From the NCBI RefSeq assembly GCF_900451195.1, contig NZ_UGHR01000001.1, positions 682,001 to 746,000 of the forward strand: DNA of 64,000 bases, read 5' to 3'. Origin of the DNA: Iodobacter fluviatilis. GTDB taxonomy: Bacteria > Pseudomonadota > Gammaproteobacteria > Burkholderiales > Chitinibacteraceae. Every line of letters starts with the position of its first letter. The stretch's first letter is position 1. Positions 1 to 8,314 of the stretch are shown piece after piece. A program made the translations under genes and the position numbers. Below the pieces are notes generated by a model. That model did no database searches and was not told where the DNA came from. It saw only the letters and a list, made by a program, of their open reading frames with translations.

Positions 1-65
1 AGCACGCGGGTAAACCAGAATAAAATAAAGGGCTTGCTTTTGCGTAAGCTGGCGGGCTCGCTCAT
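1..65 (-). CDS. MFS transporter, N-terminal fragment (runs off the window)
   Basis: Reading the minus strand from position 65 gives an ATG followed by 21 open codons to the window edge. The peptide starts MSEPASLRKSKPF and continues into ILFWFTRV, a basic leader running into a first membrane helix. The F-x-x-F-W-x-x-R pattern is typical of the first helix of major facilitator proteins of the EntS/multidrug type. An AAAGG-like ribosome site lies a few bases upstream. It starts 31 bp after the permease stop, so it may be co-transcribed, but an MFS carrier is not a normal partner of an ABC importer; the expected ATPase gene is not in this position. Only 21 residues are visible, so the family call is tentative. 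Confidence 0.5.
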   Translation of the reverse strand, partial: MSEPASLRKSKPFILFWFTRV

Positions 66-96
66 TGACCGGCCTTTGCCCGATCGGGCTGTGTGT

Positions 97-765
97 TTAT
101 CTGATATACATTTTGTTAAGTCTTTCTTCCAGCTTTCTTTGTATGCCTTCAAATGAGGCACTCATCGCCCAGTAAATGGCTGCCGCAGCCAAATAAAGTG
201 GGAAAGGCTGAAAGGTGGTGGCAATAACTTCCTTGCTGGCCAGCATCAGCTCGCTGACTGAAATCACTGAAACCAGCGAGGTATCTTTAATCAGGCTGAT
301 CAGGCTGTTAGAAAGGCTGGGCACGGCTAGGCGCAAAGCTTGAGGCGCCACCACATAGCGCAGCGTTTGGCTGTTGGTCAGCCCTAGGCTTTTACCCGCA
401 TCCCACTGGCCCTGCGTAATGCCGTTGATCGAGCCACGCAGCGTTTCAGATAAATAGGCACCAACATTCAGGCTCAGTGCCAGCACGCCGGCGGCCAGAG
501 GTTCAAACTGAATACCAATACTGGGCAGGCCAAAATAAATCACAAAAAGCTGCACTAATAGCGGTGTGCCACGGATACAGCTGACATACACCGCGCTTAA
601 TTGCGCCAGCACGGGTAACTTACTCAGCCGGATGATGACAAGCAGTATGGCGATCAGTAATCCACCCAGCATGGATGCCAAAGCCAGAAACAGCGTATAG
701 CCTGCGCCTTGTAGCAAGATAGGAAAGGCGTCTTTAAGCAGCTGAATTAAACCGGGTAAATCCAT
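97..765 (-). CDS. Polar amino-acid ABC transporter permease (HisM/GlnP type)
   Basis: This 222-residue inner-membrane protein belongs to the His/Glu/Gln/Arg/cystine permease family. Several hydrophobic segments are visible. The cytoplasmic coupling (EAA) loop lies near residues 115-150, with the conserved run ALRLAVPSLSNSLISLIKDTSL, where ALRLAVP and LIKDTSL are the family hallmarks. The length matches TcyL/GlnP-type permeases. It lies downstream of a solute-binding protein on the same strand, separated by a hairpin. Import of a polar amino acid, possibly cystine, is inferred from the binding protein. No ATPase gene is seen in the window, so the ATPase must be encoded elsewhere. Confidence 0.9.
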   Translation of the reverse strand: MDLPGLIQLLKDAFPILLQGAGYTLFLALASMLGGLLIAILLVIIRLSKLPVLAQLSAVYVSCIRGTPLLVQLFVIYFGLPSIGIQFEPLAAGVLALSLNVGAYLSETLRGSINGITQGQWDAGKSLGLTNSQTLRYVVAPQALRLAVPSLSNSLISLIKDTSLVSVISVSELMLASKEVIATTFQPFPLYLAAAAIYWAMSASFEGIQRKLEERLNKMYIR

Positions 766-785
766 TAATCACTCCAAAAATAAAA

Positions 786-807
786 GCCCCCGGTTATCAC
801 TGGGGGC
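786..807 (-). terminator. Intercistronic hairpin between binding protein and permease
   Basis: On the minus strand the arms GCCCCC and GGGGGC flank a 10-base loop, followed by TTTTATTTTT and then immediately the GGAG ribosome site of the permease. It has the form of an intrinsic terminator placed inside the operon. The likely effect is partial termination or 3' protection, giving more binding protein than permease. Confidence 0.75.
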
Positions 808-860
808 GCAGGTCTTGCTCATCTTGCAGATTCTGTGTGTTGGGAATCTGCCATGATATT

Positions 861-1637
861 TTACTGTGCAACAGGCGGTTTGCTTACATCACGGTCAAAC
901 CATTTTTTCGAGATTTTTGTGAAGCTACCATCTGCTTGTAAATCCGCCAAGGCTTTATTGAGTGAGGCCTTAAATTTTGGATTGCCTTTTACAAATGGGA
1001 TGCCTGATTTTTCAAGATCACCCAGGGGTGCGCCTGCTTTAAGAGGCAGCTTGGTTTTCTTTACAATGAACGGAATCAGCAGGCTATCGTTCAGCGCTGC
1101 ATCGATGCGACCAAGGGCTAGGTCTTGTAAATACTCTTGTGAGCCGGGGTAAGTTTTAACATCAATCCCGCCCACTGCTTTAGCGATGTCGGCATAGTTG
1201 GTGCCTTGGCCAAGACCTAGTTTTTTGCCTTTTAAATCGTCCAGATTTTTAAAGCTGCGTGTTTCATTACTGCGCACAATCAGCTGCGGGCTGGAGATAG
1301 TGTAAGGCTCGGAGAAGTCAAACGTTTCCTTGCGCTTATCTGTAATACCAACCTGGTTGATCACAATATCGTACTTGCCTGCTTGTAAGCCTGCCAGCAT
1401 GGCGCTCCATTCGCTGGTGCTGAATTCTGCTTTTACACCCAGCTTTTGGGCTAAGGCTTTGGCCAATTCAACTTCAAACCCTGTTAATTCATTGTTTTCT
1501 TTGTAGTTAAATGGAGGGTAAGTGCCTTCAACTGCAATTTTCAAGGTTCCGCGTTGCTTTACGGTATCCAGTAAATCGGCAGCAGAGGCATGCAAGGTAA
1601 AGCCCAATAGGCTGGCTGCAAGTAAGAATTTGCGCAT
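861..1637 (-). CDS. Periplasmic amino-acid binding protein of ABC importer (cystine/FliY-like)
   Basis: A 258-residue family-3 solute-binding protein. Residues 1-20 form a Sec signal peptide ending in ASA, after which the mature protein begins ADLLDTV. The signature G-T-Y-P-P-F-N near residues 38-44, the GFEVELAKALA segment and the DFSEPY motif are all present. These resemble the E. coli cystine-binding protein TcyJ/FliY and the cystine-type binding proteins of Neisseria; cystine specificity is inferred, not proven. AGGA lies about 8 bases before the ATG. It is the first gene of the operon with the permease downstream. The sulfur-amino-acid cluster at 3-8 kb makes a cystine role plausible. 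Confidence 0.88.
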   Translation of the reverse strand: MRKFLLAASLLGFTLHASAADLLDTVKQRGTLKIAVEGTYPPFNYKENNELTGFEVELAKALAQKLGVKAEFSTSEWSAMLAGLQAGKYDIVINQVGITDKRKETFDFSEPYTISSPQLIVRSNETRSFKNLDDLKGKKLGLGQGTNYADIAKAVGGIDVKTYPGSQEYLQDLALGRIDAALNDSLLIPFIVKKTKLPLKAGAPLGDLEKSGIPFVKGNPKFKASLNKALADLQADGSFTKISKKWFDRDVSKPPVAQ

Positions 1638-2025
1638 ATGTATATTCCTGTATGATCTAAAGTATTGCTTTCAAATGCAATATTCGCATGATTGTGCAGA
1701 GCTGAACAGTTTTTTTTGCTTGCTATTGGCATGGTAATTTTGCCTGTGATCTCTGCACGCAGATTTTGGCTCGTTAAGGCAGAAGCCGGATTGTAAAAAA
1801 GACGGATATCACCCGTTTAAAGTAATCCAAGCCGCGTGTTTTCAGGCTTTGCTGAATATCTATATTGCTGTGGGAATGCAAATTAATTTGTATTCAGAAA
1901 GGCCGAAATTGGATATGCATCCTGAACTGTTTAGATTAGATATTTGCGGTAAGTATAGAATTTTAGGTAGCCGGGAAACTGAATTAACGGCATTTTCATA
2001 AAATGCGAATGATCCGGACAGGATA
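1638..2025. other. Intergenic stretch, no gene seen
   Basis: This AT-rich 388-bp stretch lies between two minus-strand binding-protein genes and should hold the promoter of the downstream importer. A short imperfect palindrome (ATGC-N7-GCAT) is visible at about 1676-1690. No convincing -35/-10 pair, RNA gene or ORF with a ribosome site was found. Confidence 0.4.
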
Positions 2026-2730
2026 TCAGCGATATTTATTTTCGATGGCCAAGTTGGTACCGTCTTTATCCATATCCTGCAATATTTTATTGTAATTATC
2101 TATTTTTACCTGACTGGTTTTTAAATTACAGGCCAGATACATTTCTGTCTGGTTAAACAGCAAAATAGGAATGATTTTATCACTCAGGTTTTTTCTTTTT
2201 AAAATAGACAACCCTAGTAATTCACCACTGGCCCAGAAATCAAAACGGTTGCTGAGTAGTTTTTGTGGGTTATCTTCATCAGCTTTGGCAAGATCCGTTT
2301 TAAAGCCATTTTTTTCTAAATACTCTGCAATGGCATCTCCCCTGTAAGCCCCTATTGAATAAGCTTTTAATTCTTTCAGGTTTTTAGGGCTGCGGGTATC
2401 GCCTGCTCTGGCAAAGATATACCAATTGTTTTTGACTAATGGGCCTACCCATTTAAATGAAGCTTCGCGTTCTGGTGTGCGCGTGGTTGAAAAAACACAG
2501 GTGTCTGTTTCTTTTTGCGCTAATTGAAATGCTCTTAGCCAAGGGTAGGGCGTGATGGTAAAAGCTTCTTTGCTGCGGCGCATGACTTCACTGACTTTTT
2601 CTGTAGAAATGCCGCTGACCTTTTGTGTTTTGGGATCGACAATATTAAAAGGCGGATAGTCTTCAGTAGTGAGTGTTAAGGCCAGCGCATGGCCTGTGAT
2701 CAGACTGAATAAAAAGAGAATAAATTTCAT
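2026..2730 (-). CDS. Transporter substrate-binding-domain protein (family 3), periplasmic
   Basis: A 234-residue protein starting at the internal ATG, MKFILFLFSLITGHALA. That start gives a clean signal peptide cut after ALA; the open frame extends eight codons further upstream but would spoil the leader. The mature part begins LTLTTEDYPPFN, the usual ligand-pocket start of SBP_bac_3 domains, and continues through SYSIGAYRGD-like and WASGE segments. Members of this subfamily often occur alone, without permease genes, and may act as sensors or as orphan binding proteins. No transporter genes are adjacent on the same strand within 300 bp. Ligand unknown. Confidence 0.8.
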   Translation of the reverse strand: MKFILFLFSLITGHALALTLTTEDYPPFNIVDPKTQKVSGISTEKVSEVMRRSKEAFTITPYPWLRAFQLAQKETDTCVFSTTRTPEREASFKWVGPLVKNNWYIFARAGDTRSPKNLKELKAYSIGAYRGDAIAEYLEKNGFKTDLAKADEDNPQKLLSNRFDFWASGELLGLSILKRKNLSDKIIPILLFNQTEMYLACNLKTSQVKIDNYNKILQDMDKDGTNLAIENKYR

Positions 2731-3160
2731 TTTTTTATCCAAATAAGGCGGCACACCTGCTTACTGAAAAAAAGGTGCTTAAACACGTGAAAGCCTAGAG
2801 TAAAGAAGGCTGACAGGGGCTGAGGAGCATTCATCCGCGTTATTCACTGCCTTCTTTGTTGAGCTGATGATTTGTTTTAGACCTTTCATGAGCAAAGTAC
2901 AACGCAATACCTGGGATGTCAGAGCCTGAATGCCTAGTCTGCTTCCTGCATAAATGCACTAACAGAAAATTTTTTATAGCCAAATGATATAAAAAAAGGA
3001 TAAGCTAGCCGCATAGATCGATTTGTTCTAAAAAACAATGATAATCAACTTTTTATGATGTGCTTTGAGGGGTTACTCATGTTTAAGCCTTGGCCATATT
3101 ATTGTCGACGCTCTTTTAATCGCCAAAAAGGATTGTGATTAACGAGTGTGTGAGGTGTGT
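2731..3160. other. Intergenic region upstream of the sulfur/oxygenase cluster
   Basis: 430 bp between divergent genes. Apart from a Fur-like site (3034-3052), an AT-rich stretch and a possible -10 (TATGAT at 3054-3059), nothing further is recognisable. Confidence 0.4.
3034..3052 (+). promoter_or_regulatory. Candidate Fur box
   Basis: The core AATGATAATCA matches the centre of the 19-bp Fur consensus (13 of 19 positions by eye). It lies about 110 bp upstream of the Fe(II)-oxygenase gene and just before a possible -10 hexamer. Iron control of an iron-dependent oxygenase operon would make sense, but a single partial match in AT-rich DNA is weak evidence. Confidence 0.35.
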
Positions 3161-4165
3161 GTGAGTTTACCAATACTGGATTTAGCATTATTTGATAGCG
3201 CTGATCGTGAAGCGTTTTTGCGTGATTTGCGCCTTGCAGCGCGGGATTACGGTTTTTTTTATCTGCGCGGCCATGGGCTGAGCCTGCAATACCAGCAAGA
3301 TATGCTGCTGCTGGCTAAGCAATTTTTTGCCCTGAGCGATGCCGAAAAAACAGCCGTGGCCATGGTTAATTCCCCGCATTTCAGGGGATATACCCGTCTT
3401 GGCGGTGAGTTAACGGCGGGGCGTGCCGATCAGCGTGAGCAGTTCGACATTATGAATGAGGGCCTTGCTGCGCTGGATCAGCAGCCTCTATGGCGGCGCT
3501 TGCGCGGGCCGAATCAATGGCCGGCCAGCCTGCCCGCGCTGAAATCGGGCCTACTACTTTGGCAAGATGCTTTAAGTGATATTTGCGAGCGTTTAATGCA
3601 GGCCTTTGCGCTGGCTTTGGGCCAGCCTGCCGATATTTTTGCACCACTTTACCGGGGAGAGCCATTTCAGCATCTGAAAATGATTCGCTACCCTGGCTCA
3701 AAGCAGGCAGAGCAGGGCGTGGGGGCGCATAAAGACGCGGGTTTGCTCACGCTGGTGATGCAAGATGCTCAATCAGGCTTGCAAGTGGCCACAGCAGAGG
3801 GCTGGCTGGATGCGCCGCCGATTCCTGGTACTTTTGTGGTCAATATTGGCGAGTTATTAGAGTTGTCGTCCAATGGCTATCTGAGGGCAACGGTGCACAG
3901 GGTCGTGTCACCACCGGCAGGGGTTGAGCGTTTGTCTTATGCCTTTTTTATGGGGCCAAGACTGGATGCCACGGTGCCGCTGCTGCATCTTCCGCCTGCA
4001 CTTAGCCAAGAAGTGCAGGGGTCGGCGAGTGATCCGGCCAATCCGCTCTTTAGTCATGTTGGTGAAAATGTTTTAAAAGGCCGTATGCGCTCGCATCTTG
4101 ATGTGGCAGCACGGCATTATTCTGATACGTCATTTGCTTCTCAGCCTGTGGCCCCTGTTTATTAA
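3161..4165 (+). CDS. 2-oxoglutarate/Fe(II)-type oxygenase, isopenicillin N synthase family
   Basis: A 334-residue member of the isopenicillin-N-synthase-like family of non-haem iron oxygenases. It has an N-terminal DIOX_N part (about 1-120) with ARDYGFFYLRGHG, and a C-terminal 2OG-FeII_Oxy barrel. The iron triad is visible as H190-x-D192 and H246, and the R-x-S pair (R257, S259) that binds the co-substrate carboxylate is present. GTG at 3161 is chosen because GAGG sits 5 bases upstream; GTGs at 3146 and 3155 are also in frame. The gene ends 10 bp before cystathionine beta-synthase, so the two are probably co-transcribed. Substrate unknown; the neighbours suggest a sulfur compound or amino acid. 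Confidence 0.88.
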   Translation: MSLPILDLALFDSADREAFLRDLRLAARDYGFFYLRGHGLSLQYQQDMLLLAKQFFALSDAEKTAVAMVNSPHFRGYTRLGGELTAGRADQREQFDIMNEGLAALDQQPLWRRLRGPNQWPASLPALKSGLLLWQDALSDICERLMQAFALALGQPADIFAPLYRGEPFQHLKMIRYPGSKQAEQGVGAHKDAGLLTLVMQDAQSGLQVATAEGWLDAPPIPGTFVVNIGELLELSSNGYLRATVHRVVSPPAGVERLSYAFFMGPRLDATVPLLHLPPALSQEVQGSASDPANPLFSHVGENVLKGRMRSHLDVAARHYSDTSFASQPVAPVY

Positions 4166-4175
4166 GTGAGTATTT

Positions 4176-5570
4176 ATGAGTTCTGCATCCATCTTGTCTT
4201 TGATCGGTAATACGCCATTGGTAGAAATTACCCAGCTTGATACAGGCTTGTGCCGGCTGTTTATTAAGCTGGAAAACCAGAACCCCGGGGGCTCGATTAA
4301 AGATCGGGTTGCATTGTCGATGATTGAAGCTGCGGAGAAAAACGGGCAGCTCAAGCCTGGCGGCACGATTGTTGAAGCCACTGCAGGTAATACGGGCTTG
4401 GGGCTGGCCTTGGTGGCGGGCCGCAAGGGCTATCGCACCGTACTGGTGGTGCCGGACAAAATGAGCCGCGAAAAAGTGCTGAACTTGCAGGCGCTGGGGG
4501 CTGAAGTGATTCTGACCCGCTCTGATGTGGGCAAGGGCCACCCTGATTATTATCAGGATAAAGCCCGCCGCGTGGCGCAATCGATTCCAGGCGCGTTTTA
4601 TATTGATCAGTTCAGTAATCCCGCTAACCCCGCCGCACATGAAAAAACCACAGGGCCGGAAATCTGGCGTCAGCTTGATGAAAAAGTAGATGCGGTGGTG
4701 GTGGGCGTGGGCTCCAGCGGCACATTAACCGGGCTATCGCGCTTTTTTGCCAAAGTTTCGCCACAAACAGAGTTTGTGCTGGCTGATCCGGTGGGCTCGA
4801 TTCTGGCTGATTATGTAGAGACCGGCGCATTTGGCACGGCAGGCAGCTGGTTGGTGGAAGGCATTGGCGAAGACTTTGTACCACCGCAATTTGAAGGCGG
4901 CGCAATCAAACGCAGCTACCGCATCAGCGATAAAGAAAGCTTTGAAACCGGCCGCGCCTTGCTTCAGGCAGAAGGCTTATTTGCCGGAGCATCATCTGGC
5001 ACGCTGCTGGCTGCCGCTCTGCGCTATTGCCGCGAGCAAACCACGCCTAAACGTGTGGTGACTTTTATTGGTGATAGCGGCAATAAATACTTAAGCAAAA
5101 TGTATAACGATCACTGGATGATTGATCAGGGCATGATAGAAAATGCCAAAACAGGCAATCTAGCCGATCTGATTAGCCGCCCGCACGCCAGCGGTGCCAC
5201 ATTGATTGCCGACCCGGACGAACCGCTCTCGCAAGCATGGCAGCGTATGCGTAGCAACGATGTATCGCAAATGCCGGTACTGGAAAACGGCGAAATCGTC
5301 GGTATTATCGACGAATGGGATTTGCTTTTGTCGGTACACGGTGAGCCACAGCAGTTTGCCATGCCGGTGCGTGCGGCCATGAGTAGCAATGTTAAAACCC
5401 TTGCTCCTGATACCTCCTTGCGTGATCTGCTGCAAGTGTTTAACGACGACAAAATTGCCGTGATTGCAGACAAAAAACGCTTTTATGGCCTGATTACCCA
5501 AAGCGATTTACTGGCCTTCTGGCGCAAGAAATTTGTGAGTGAAGCGGCTTTAAGCCCCGCAGCACATTGA
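4176..5570 (+). CDS. cbs: Cystathionine beta-synthase with C-terminal CBS domain pair
   Basis: A 464-residue pyridoxal-phosphate enzyme that joins serine (or O-acetylserine) and homocysteine into cystathionine. The fold-type II catalytic domain covers about 1-320: the PLP lysine is K42 in NPGGSIKDR, and the phosphate-binding loop is TAGNTGLG. The C-terminal 335-455 holds two CBS modules, as in eukaryotic-type and actinobacterial CBS, which bind adenosyl ligands. Simple cysteine synthases lack these, which favours CBS over CysK/CysM. It follows the oxygenase by 10 bp and precedes a cystathionine lyase/synthase, consistent with reverse transsulfuration. The haem-binding N-terminal extension of animal CBS is absent. 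Confidence 0.92.
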   Translation: MSSASILSLIGNTPLVEITQLDTGLCRLFIKLENQNPGGSIKDRVALSMIEAAEKNGQLKPGGTIVEATAGNTGLGLALVAGRKGYRTVLVVPDKMSREKVLNLQALGAEVILTRSDVGKGHPDYYQDKARRVAQSIPGAFYIDQFSNPANPAAHEKTTGPEIWRQLDEKVDAVVVGVGSSGTLTGLSRFFAKVSPQTEFVLADPVGSILADYVETGAFGTAGSWLVEGIGEDFVPPQFEGGAIKRSYRISDKESFETGRALLQAEGLFAGASSGTLLAAALRYCREQTTPKRVVTFIGDSGNKYLSKMYNDHWMIDQGMIENAKTGNLADLISRPHASGATLIADPDEPLSQAWQRMRSNDVSQMPVLENGEIVGIIDEWDLLLSVHGEPQQFAMPVRAAMSSNVKTLAPDTSLRDLLQVFNDDKIAVIADKKRFYGLITQSDLLAFWRKKFVSEAALSPAAH

Positions 5571-5621
5571 GCTTAGGGTGGATTTTCAGCGCCTTTGATA
5601 AATAGGAAAGAGCGCCAAATA

Positions 5622-5710
5622 TTGAACCACAGAGAACACAGAGTTTCACAGAGAAAACCTAAAACGAGCTGGGTTTCTCCCTGCCCTATGTGCTCTCGTG
5701 TGGGGTTTAA
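5622..5710. repeat. Dispersed repeat family A (CACAGAG element), copy 1
   Basis: Begins TTGAACCACAGAGAACACAG and ends with the roughly complementary TGTGCTCTCGTGTGGGGTTTAA, so the ends form imperfect terminal inverted repeats around a short centre. Related copies are at 8179-8268, 38512-38687, 55904-55945 and 61656-61705. It lies between cbs and the next gene and carries no ORF. Confidence 0.75.
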
Positions 5711-5758
5711 GATTTAGTCTTGCTAGATTGAGTAACGAATAACCCTTGGAGCTATCCC

Positions 5759-6904
5759 ATGAGTACATTTGAAACGCTTGCTGTTACCAGCGGCTTGCAC
5801 CGCGATCCACTGGGGGCGATTAATACCCCGATTTACGCTTCATCCACTTTCCGCCAACCCTCCCCGGGTCAGCCGGATCAATATGAATATTCACGCTCAT
5901 CTAATCCAACGCGAGATGCTTTTGAGGTGGCGATTGCTGCTTTAGAGGGCGGCACACGCGGCTATGCTTTTGCCTCTGGTATGGCCGCCATTGCAACCGT
6001 GTTAGAGCTGCTGCCGGTGAATAGCCACTTAGTGGCGGTGGATGATTTATACGGTGGCAGCGGGCGTTTATTTGAAAAAGTAAAACAGCGCACTTCAGGG
6101 CTGACGGTGACTTATGTGCCAACTGGCGATTTAGCCGCGCTGCAAGCGGCCATCCAGCCAGAAACCAAAATGATCTGGATTGAAACGCCTTCAAATCCAC
6201 TTAATCGCCTCAGTGATTTAAGCGCCATTGTGGCGATTGCCAAGGCGCATAGCCTGCTTACGGTGGCCGACAATACCTTTGCGTCCCCCGCTTTGCAGCG
6301 TCCGCTGGAGCATGGCGTGGATATTGTGCTGCATTCGGCAACCAAATATTTAAATGGCCATTCTGACGTCATCGCCGGTGCGGTGGTGGTGGGTGAGAAT
6401 AGCGAGCTGGCCGAGCAACTGGGCTTTTTGCAAAATGCTATCGGTGCGGTGCTCGATCCGTTTCAAAGCTTTTTAGCACTGCGTGGTATTCGTACGTTGG
6501 CGATTCGCATGGAGCGGCATAATCACAATGCCCTGCGCATTGCTCAGTGGCTGGAGCAACACCCGCGGGTTGAGCGAGTGTTATACCCCTATTTAGAAAG
6601 CCATCCACAATATGCGCTGGCAAAAAAACAAATGGCAGGCGGTGGCGGGGTGGTGTCGTTTTACCTGAAAGGGGACGATGCGGATGTGCACCAAGTGCTC
6701 ACACAGACCAAGCTGTTTACCCTGGCAGAAAGTCTGGGCGGGGTAGAAAGCCTGATTAGCCAGCCTGTGCGGATGACTCACGCGTCTGTGCCGCCAGAGC
6801 GCCGCACAAAATTAGGCATCAGCGATAATCTGATTCGCCTGTCCGTGGGGATTGAAGGCCTTGAAGATTTGCTGGCTGATTTAGAACAAGCGCTGGCAGC
6901 GTAA
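5759..6904 (+). CDS. Cystathionine gamma-lyase / gamma-synthase family PLP enzyme
   Basis: A 381-residue Cys/Met-metabolism PLP enzyme (fold type I). The PLP lysine is K196 in HSATKYLNGHSD. The Y-x-Y/S-R-x-x-N-P-T substrate-phosphate segment (YEYSRSSNPTR, 42-52) and the C-terminal SLGGVESL / HASVPPERR motifs are present. Coupled with the upstream CBS it most likely splits cystathionine to cysteine (gamma-lyase), although gamma-synthase or homocysteine desulfhydrase activity cannot be told apart by eye. A GGAG-type ribosome site precedes the ATG. The 188-bp gap from cbs is filled mainly by a repeat element, so operon continuity is uncertain. Confidence 0.9.
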   Translation: MSTFETLAVTSGLHRDPLGAINTPIYASSTFRQPSPGQPDQYEYSRSSNPTRDAFEVAIAALEGGTRGYAFASGMAAIATVLELLPVNSHLVAVDDLYGGSGRLFEKVKQRTSGLTVTYVPTGDLAALQAAIQPETKMIWIETPSNPLNRLSDLSAIVAIAKAHSLLTVADNTFASPALQRPLEHGVDIVLHSATKYLNGHSDVIAGAVVVGENSELAEQLGFLQNAIGAVLDPFQSFLALRGIRTLAIRMERHNHNALRIAQWLEQHPRVERVLYPYLESHPQYALAKKQMAGGGGVVSFYLKGDDADVHQVLTQTKLFTLAESLGGVESLISQPVRMTHASVPPERRTKLGISDNLIRLSVGIEGLEDLLADLEQALAA

Positions 6905-6915
6905 GTTTATATTCC

Positions 6916-6951
6916 TGATAGGCGCGGGCATATGTTGATCTGTGCCTATCA
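6916..6951 (+). terminator. Stem-loop after the cystathionine lyase gene
   Basis: Arms TGATAGGC and GCCTATCA are perfectly complementary over 8 bases with a 20-base loop, starting 12 bp after the stop. There is no U-run after it, so it may be a processing or stabilising hairpin rather than an intrinsic terminator. Confidence 0.4.
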
Positions 6952-7005
6952 AGCATCTTCTTAAACCGTTATCCTTTGCTTACTATTTTGTAAAAGGATT
7001 TTGTT

Positions 7006-8133
7006 ATGGATTTCCAAACCCCCATCGATCGCAGCGCGACGTCTAGCCAGAAATGGAATAAATACGCAGGGCAGGACATTCTGCCGATGTGGGTGGCCGA
7101 TATGGATTTTGTCAGCCCCGTTTCCATTGTGGCGGCCTTGCAAGAGCGCGTGGCGCATGGCGTGTTTGGTTATACCGATGCACCGGACAGCCTAGTGGAG
7201 GCGGTGCAGGCTTATGCGGCGCAGCATTATGCTTGGCAGATTGATGCCAGCTGGATTGTCTGGCTGCCAGGCTTGGTGCAAGGTTTAAATCTGGCTTGCC
7301 GCACGGTGGGTGAGGCGGACGATGAAGTGCTGACCGCCACGCCAATTTATCCGCCCTTTTTACGCGCGCCGGGCCTATCCAACCGCAACCTGCTGACTGT
7401 GCCCTTGCTGCAAAAAAATGATTCATGGGAGTGGGATTTTGCCGCACTAGAAGCGGCGATTACGCCTAAAACCAAGCTGCTGTTGCTGTGCCATCCGCAT
7501 AATCCAGTGGGCCGTGCTTGGAATACACAAGAGCTGACCCAATTGATTGCCATTGCCCGTCGCCACGATTTAATTATCTGCTCAGACGATATACACTGCG
7601 ATTTGCTGTTGGCGGAAGGCTTGAAGCATCAACCTCTGGCTGCGCTTGATCCTGGCTTTGCCGCACAAACCATTACCCTGCTTGCGCCCTCTAAAACATG
7701 GAATATCGCAGGCCTTGGCTGCTCGCTGGCGGTGATTCCAGACCCAAGCTTACGTGCTAATTTTTGTAAGCAAATGGCGGGGATTGTGCCTTCCGTTAAC
7801 CTGCTGGCCTTTACCGCAGCAGAAGCCGCCTACCGTGACGATGGCGCATGGCACGCCGAGCTGATCACCACGCTACGGCAAAACCGCGATATTCTGCTCG
7901 ATTGGTTTACTGGATCAGATCGGCTAAAAATCACTTTGCCTGAAGCCACCTATCTGGCGTGGATTGATGCTCGGGCGCTAGACCCCGTCAACCCGCTGCC
8001 GCACTTTGAAGCGCTAGGCGTGGGCCTGTCAGATGGTCGTGATTTTGGCCTGCCTGGCTTTGTGCGCCTTAACTTCGGCTGCCCGGCTGAGACGCTGAAA
8101 GCGGCTTTAAAGCGGATTGAGTCACTGCGTTAA
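7006..8133 (+). CDS. MalY/PatB-type C-S lyase (cystathionine beta-lyase), aminotransferase class I
   Basis: A 375-residue fold-type I PLP enzyme. The start, with LPMWVADMDF at about 26-35, is the signature of the MalY/PatB subfamily; the HPHNPVGR segment and the PLP lysine K230 in APSKTWNIAGL are clear. These enzymes split cystathionine to homocysteine or cysteine to pyruvate, ammonia and sulfide. AAAGG stands about 8 bases before the ATG. It lies 101 bp after the cystathionine lyase on the same strand, completing a sulfur-amino-acid set. Having both a gamma-type and a beta-type lyase suggests cystathionine can be drained either way. Confidence 0.9.
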   Translation: MDFQTPIDRSATSSQKWNKYAGQDILPMWVADMDFVSPVSIVAALQERVAHGVFGYTDAPDSLVEAVQAYAAQHYAWQIDASWIVWLPGLVQGLNLACRTVGEADDEVLTATPIYPPFLRAPGLSNRNLLTVPLLQKNDSWEWDFAALEAAITPKTKLLLLCHPHNPVGRAWNTQELTQLIAIARRHDLIICSDDIHCDLLLAEGLKHQPLAALDPGFAAQTITLLAPSKTWNIAGLGCSLAVIPDPSLRANFCKQMAGIVPSVNLLAFTAAEAAYRDDGAWHAELITTLRQNRDILLDWFTGSDRLKITLPEATYLAWIDARALDPVNPLPHFEALGVGLSDGRDFGLPGFVRLNFGCPAETLKAALKRIESLR

Positions 8134-8178
8134 GTGATGCGCGGGGAGGATTTTCTCGCTTTGAGAGTGAGCTAAATC

Positions 8179-8268
8179 TTGGACCACAGAGCGCACAGAG
8201 AGTACAGAGCTTCACAGAGAAAGGCGAGGTTGGGCTTCTTTGTGTCCTCGTTTTACTCTGTGGTTCAA
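8179..8268. repeat. Dispersed repeat family A, copy 2
   Basis: Starts TTGGACCACAGAG and ends CTCTGTGGTTCAA: the ends are inverted complements, so the 90-bp unit can fold into a long hairpin. The inner part carries a further CACAGAG and TTCACAGAGAAA block as in copy 1. Located between the C-S lyase and the convergent MarR gene. Confidence 0.8.
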
Positions 8269-8314
8269 GCTGTAGCTCTGTGGAATAGACATATTCTGTC
8301 TTGATAAGGATGCT

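Noticed and set aside
4050..4640. 196-codon minus-strand frame opposite the oxygenase and CBS genes
   Set aside because: Shadow of two well-supported genes; no domain recognised.
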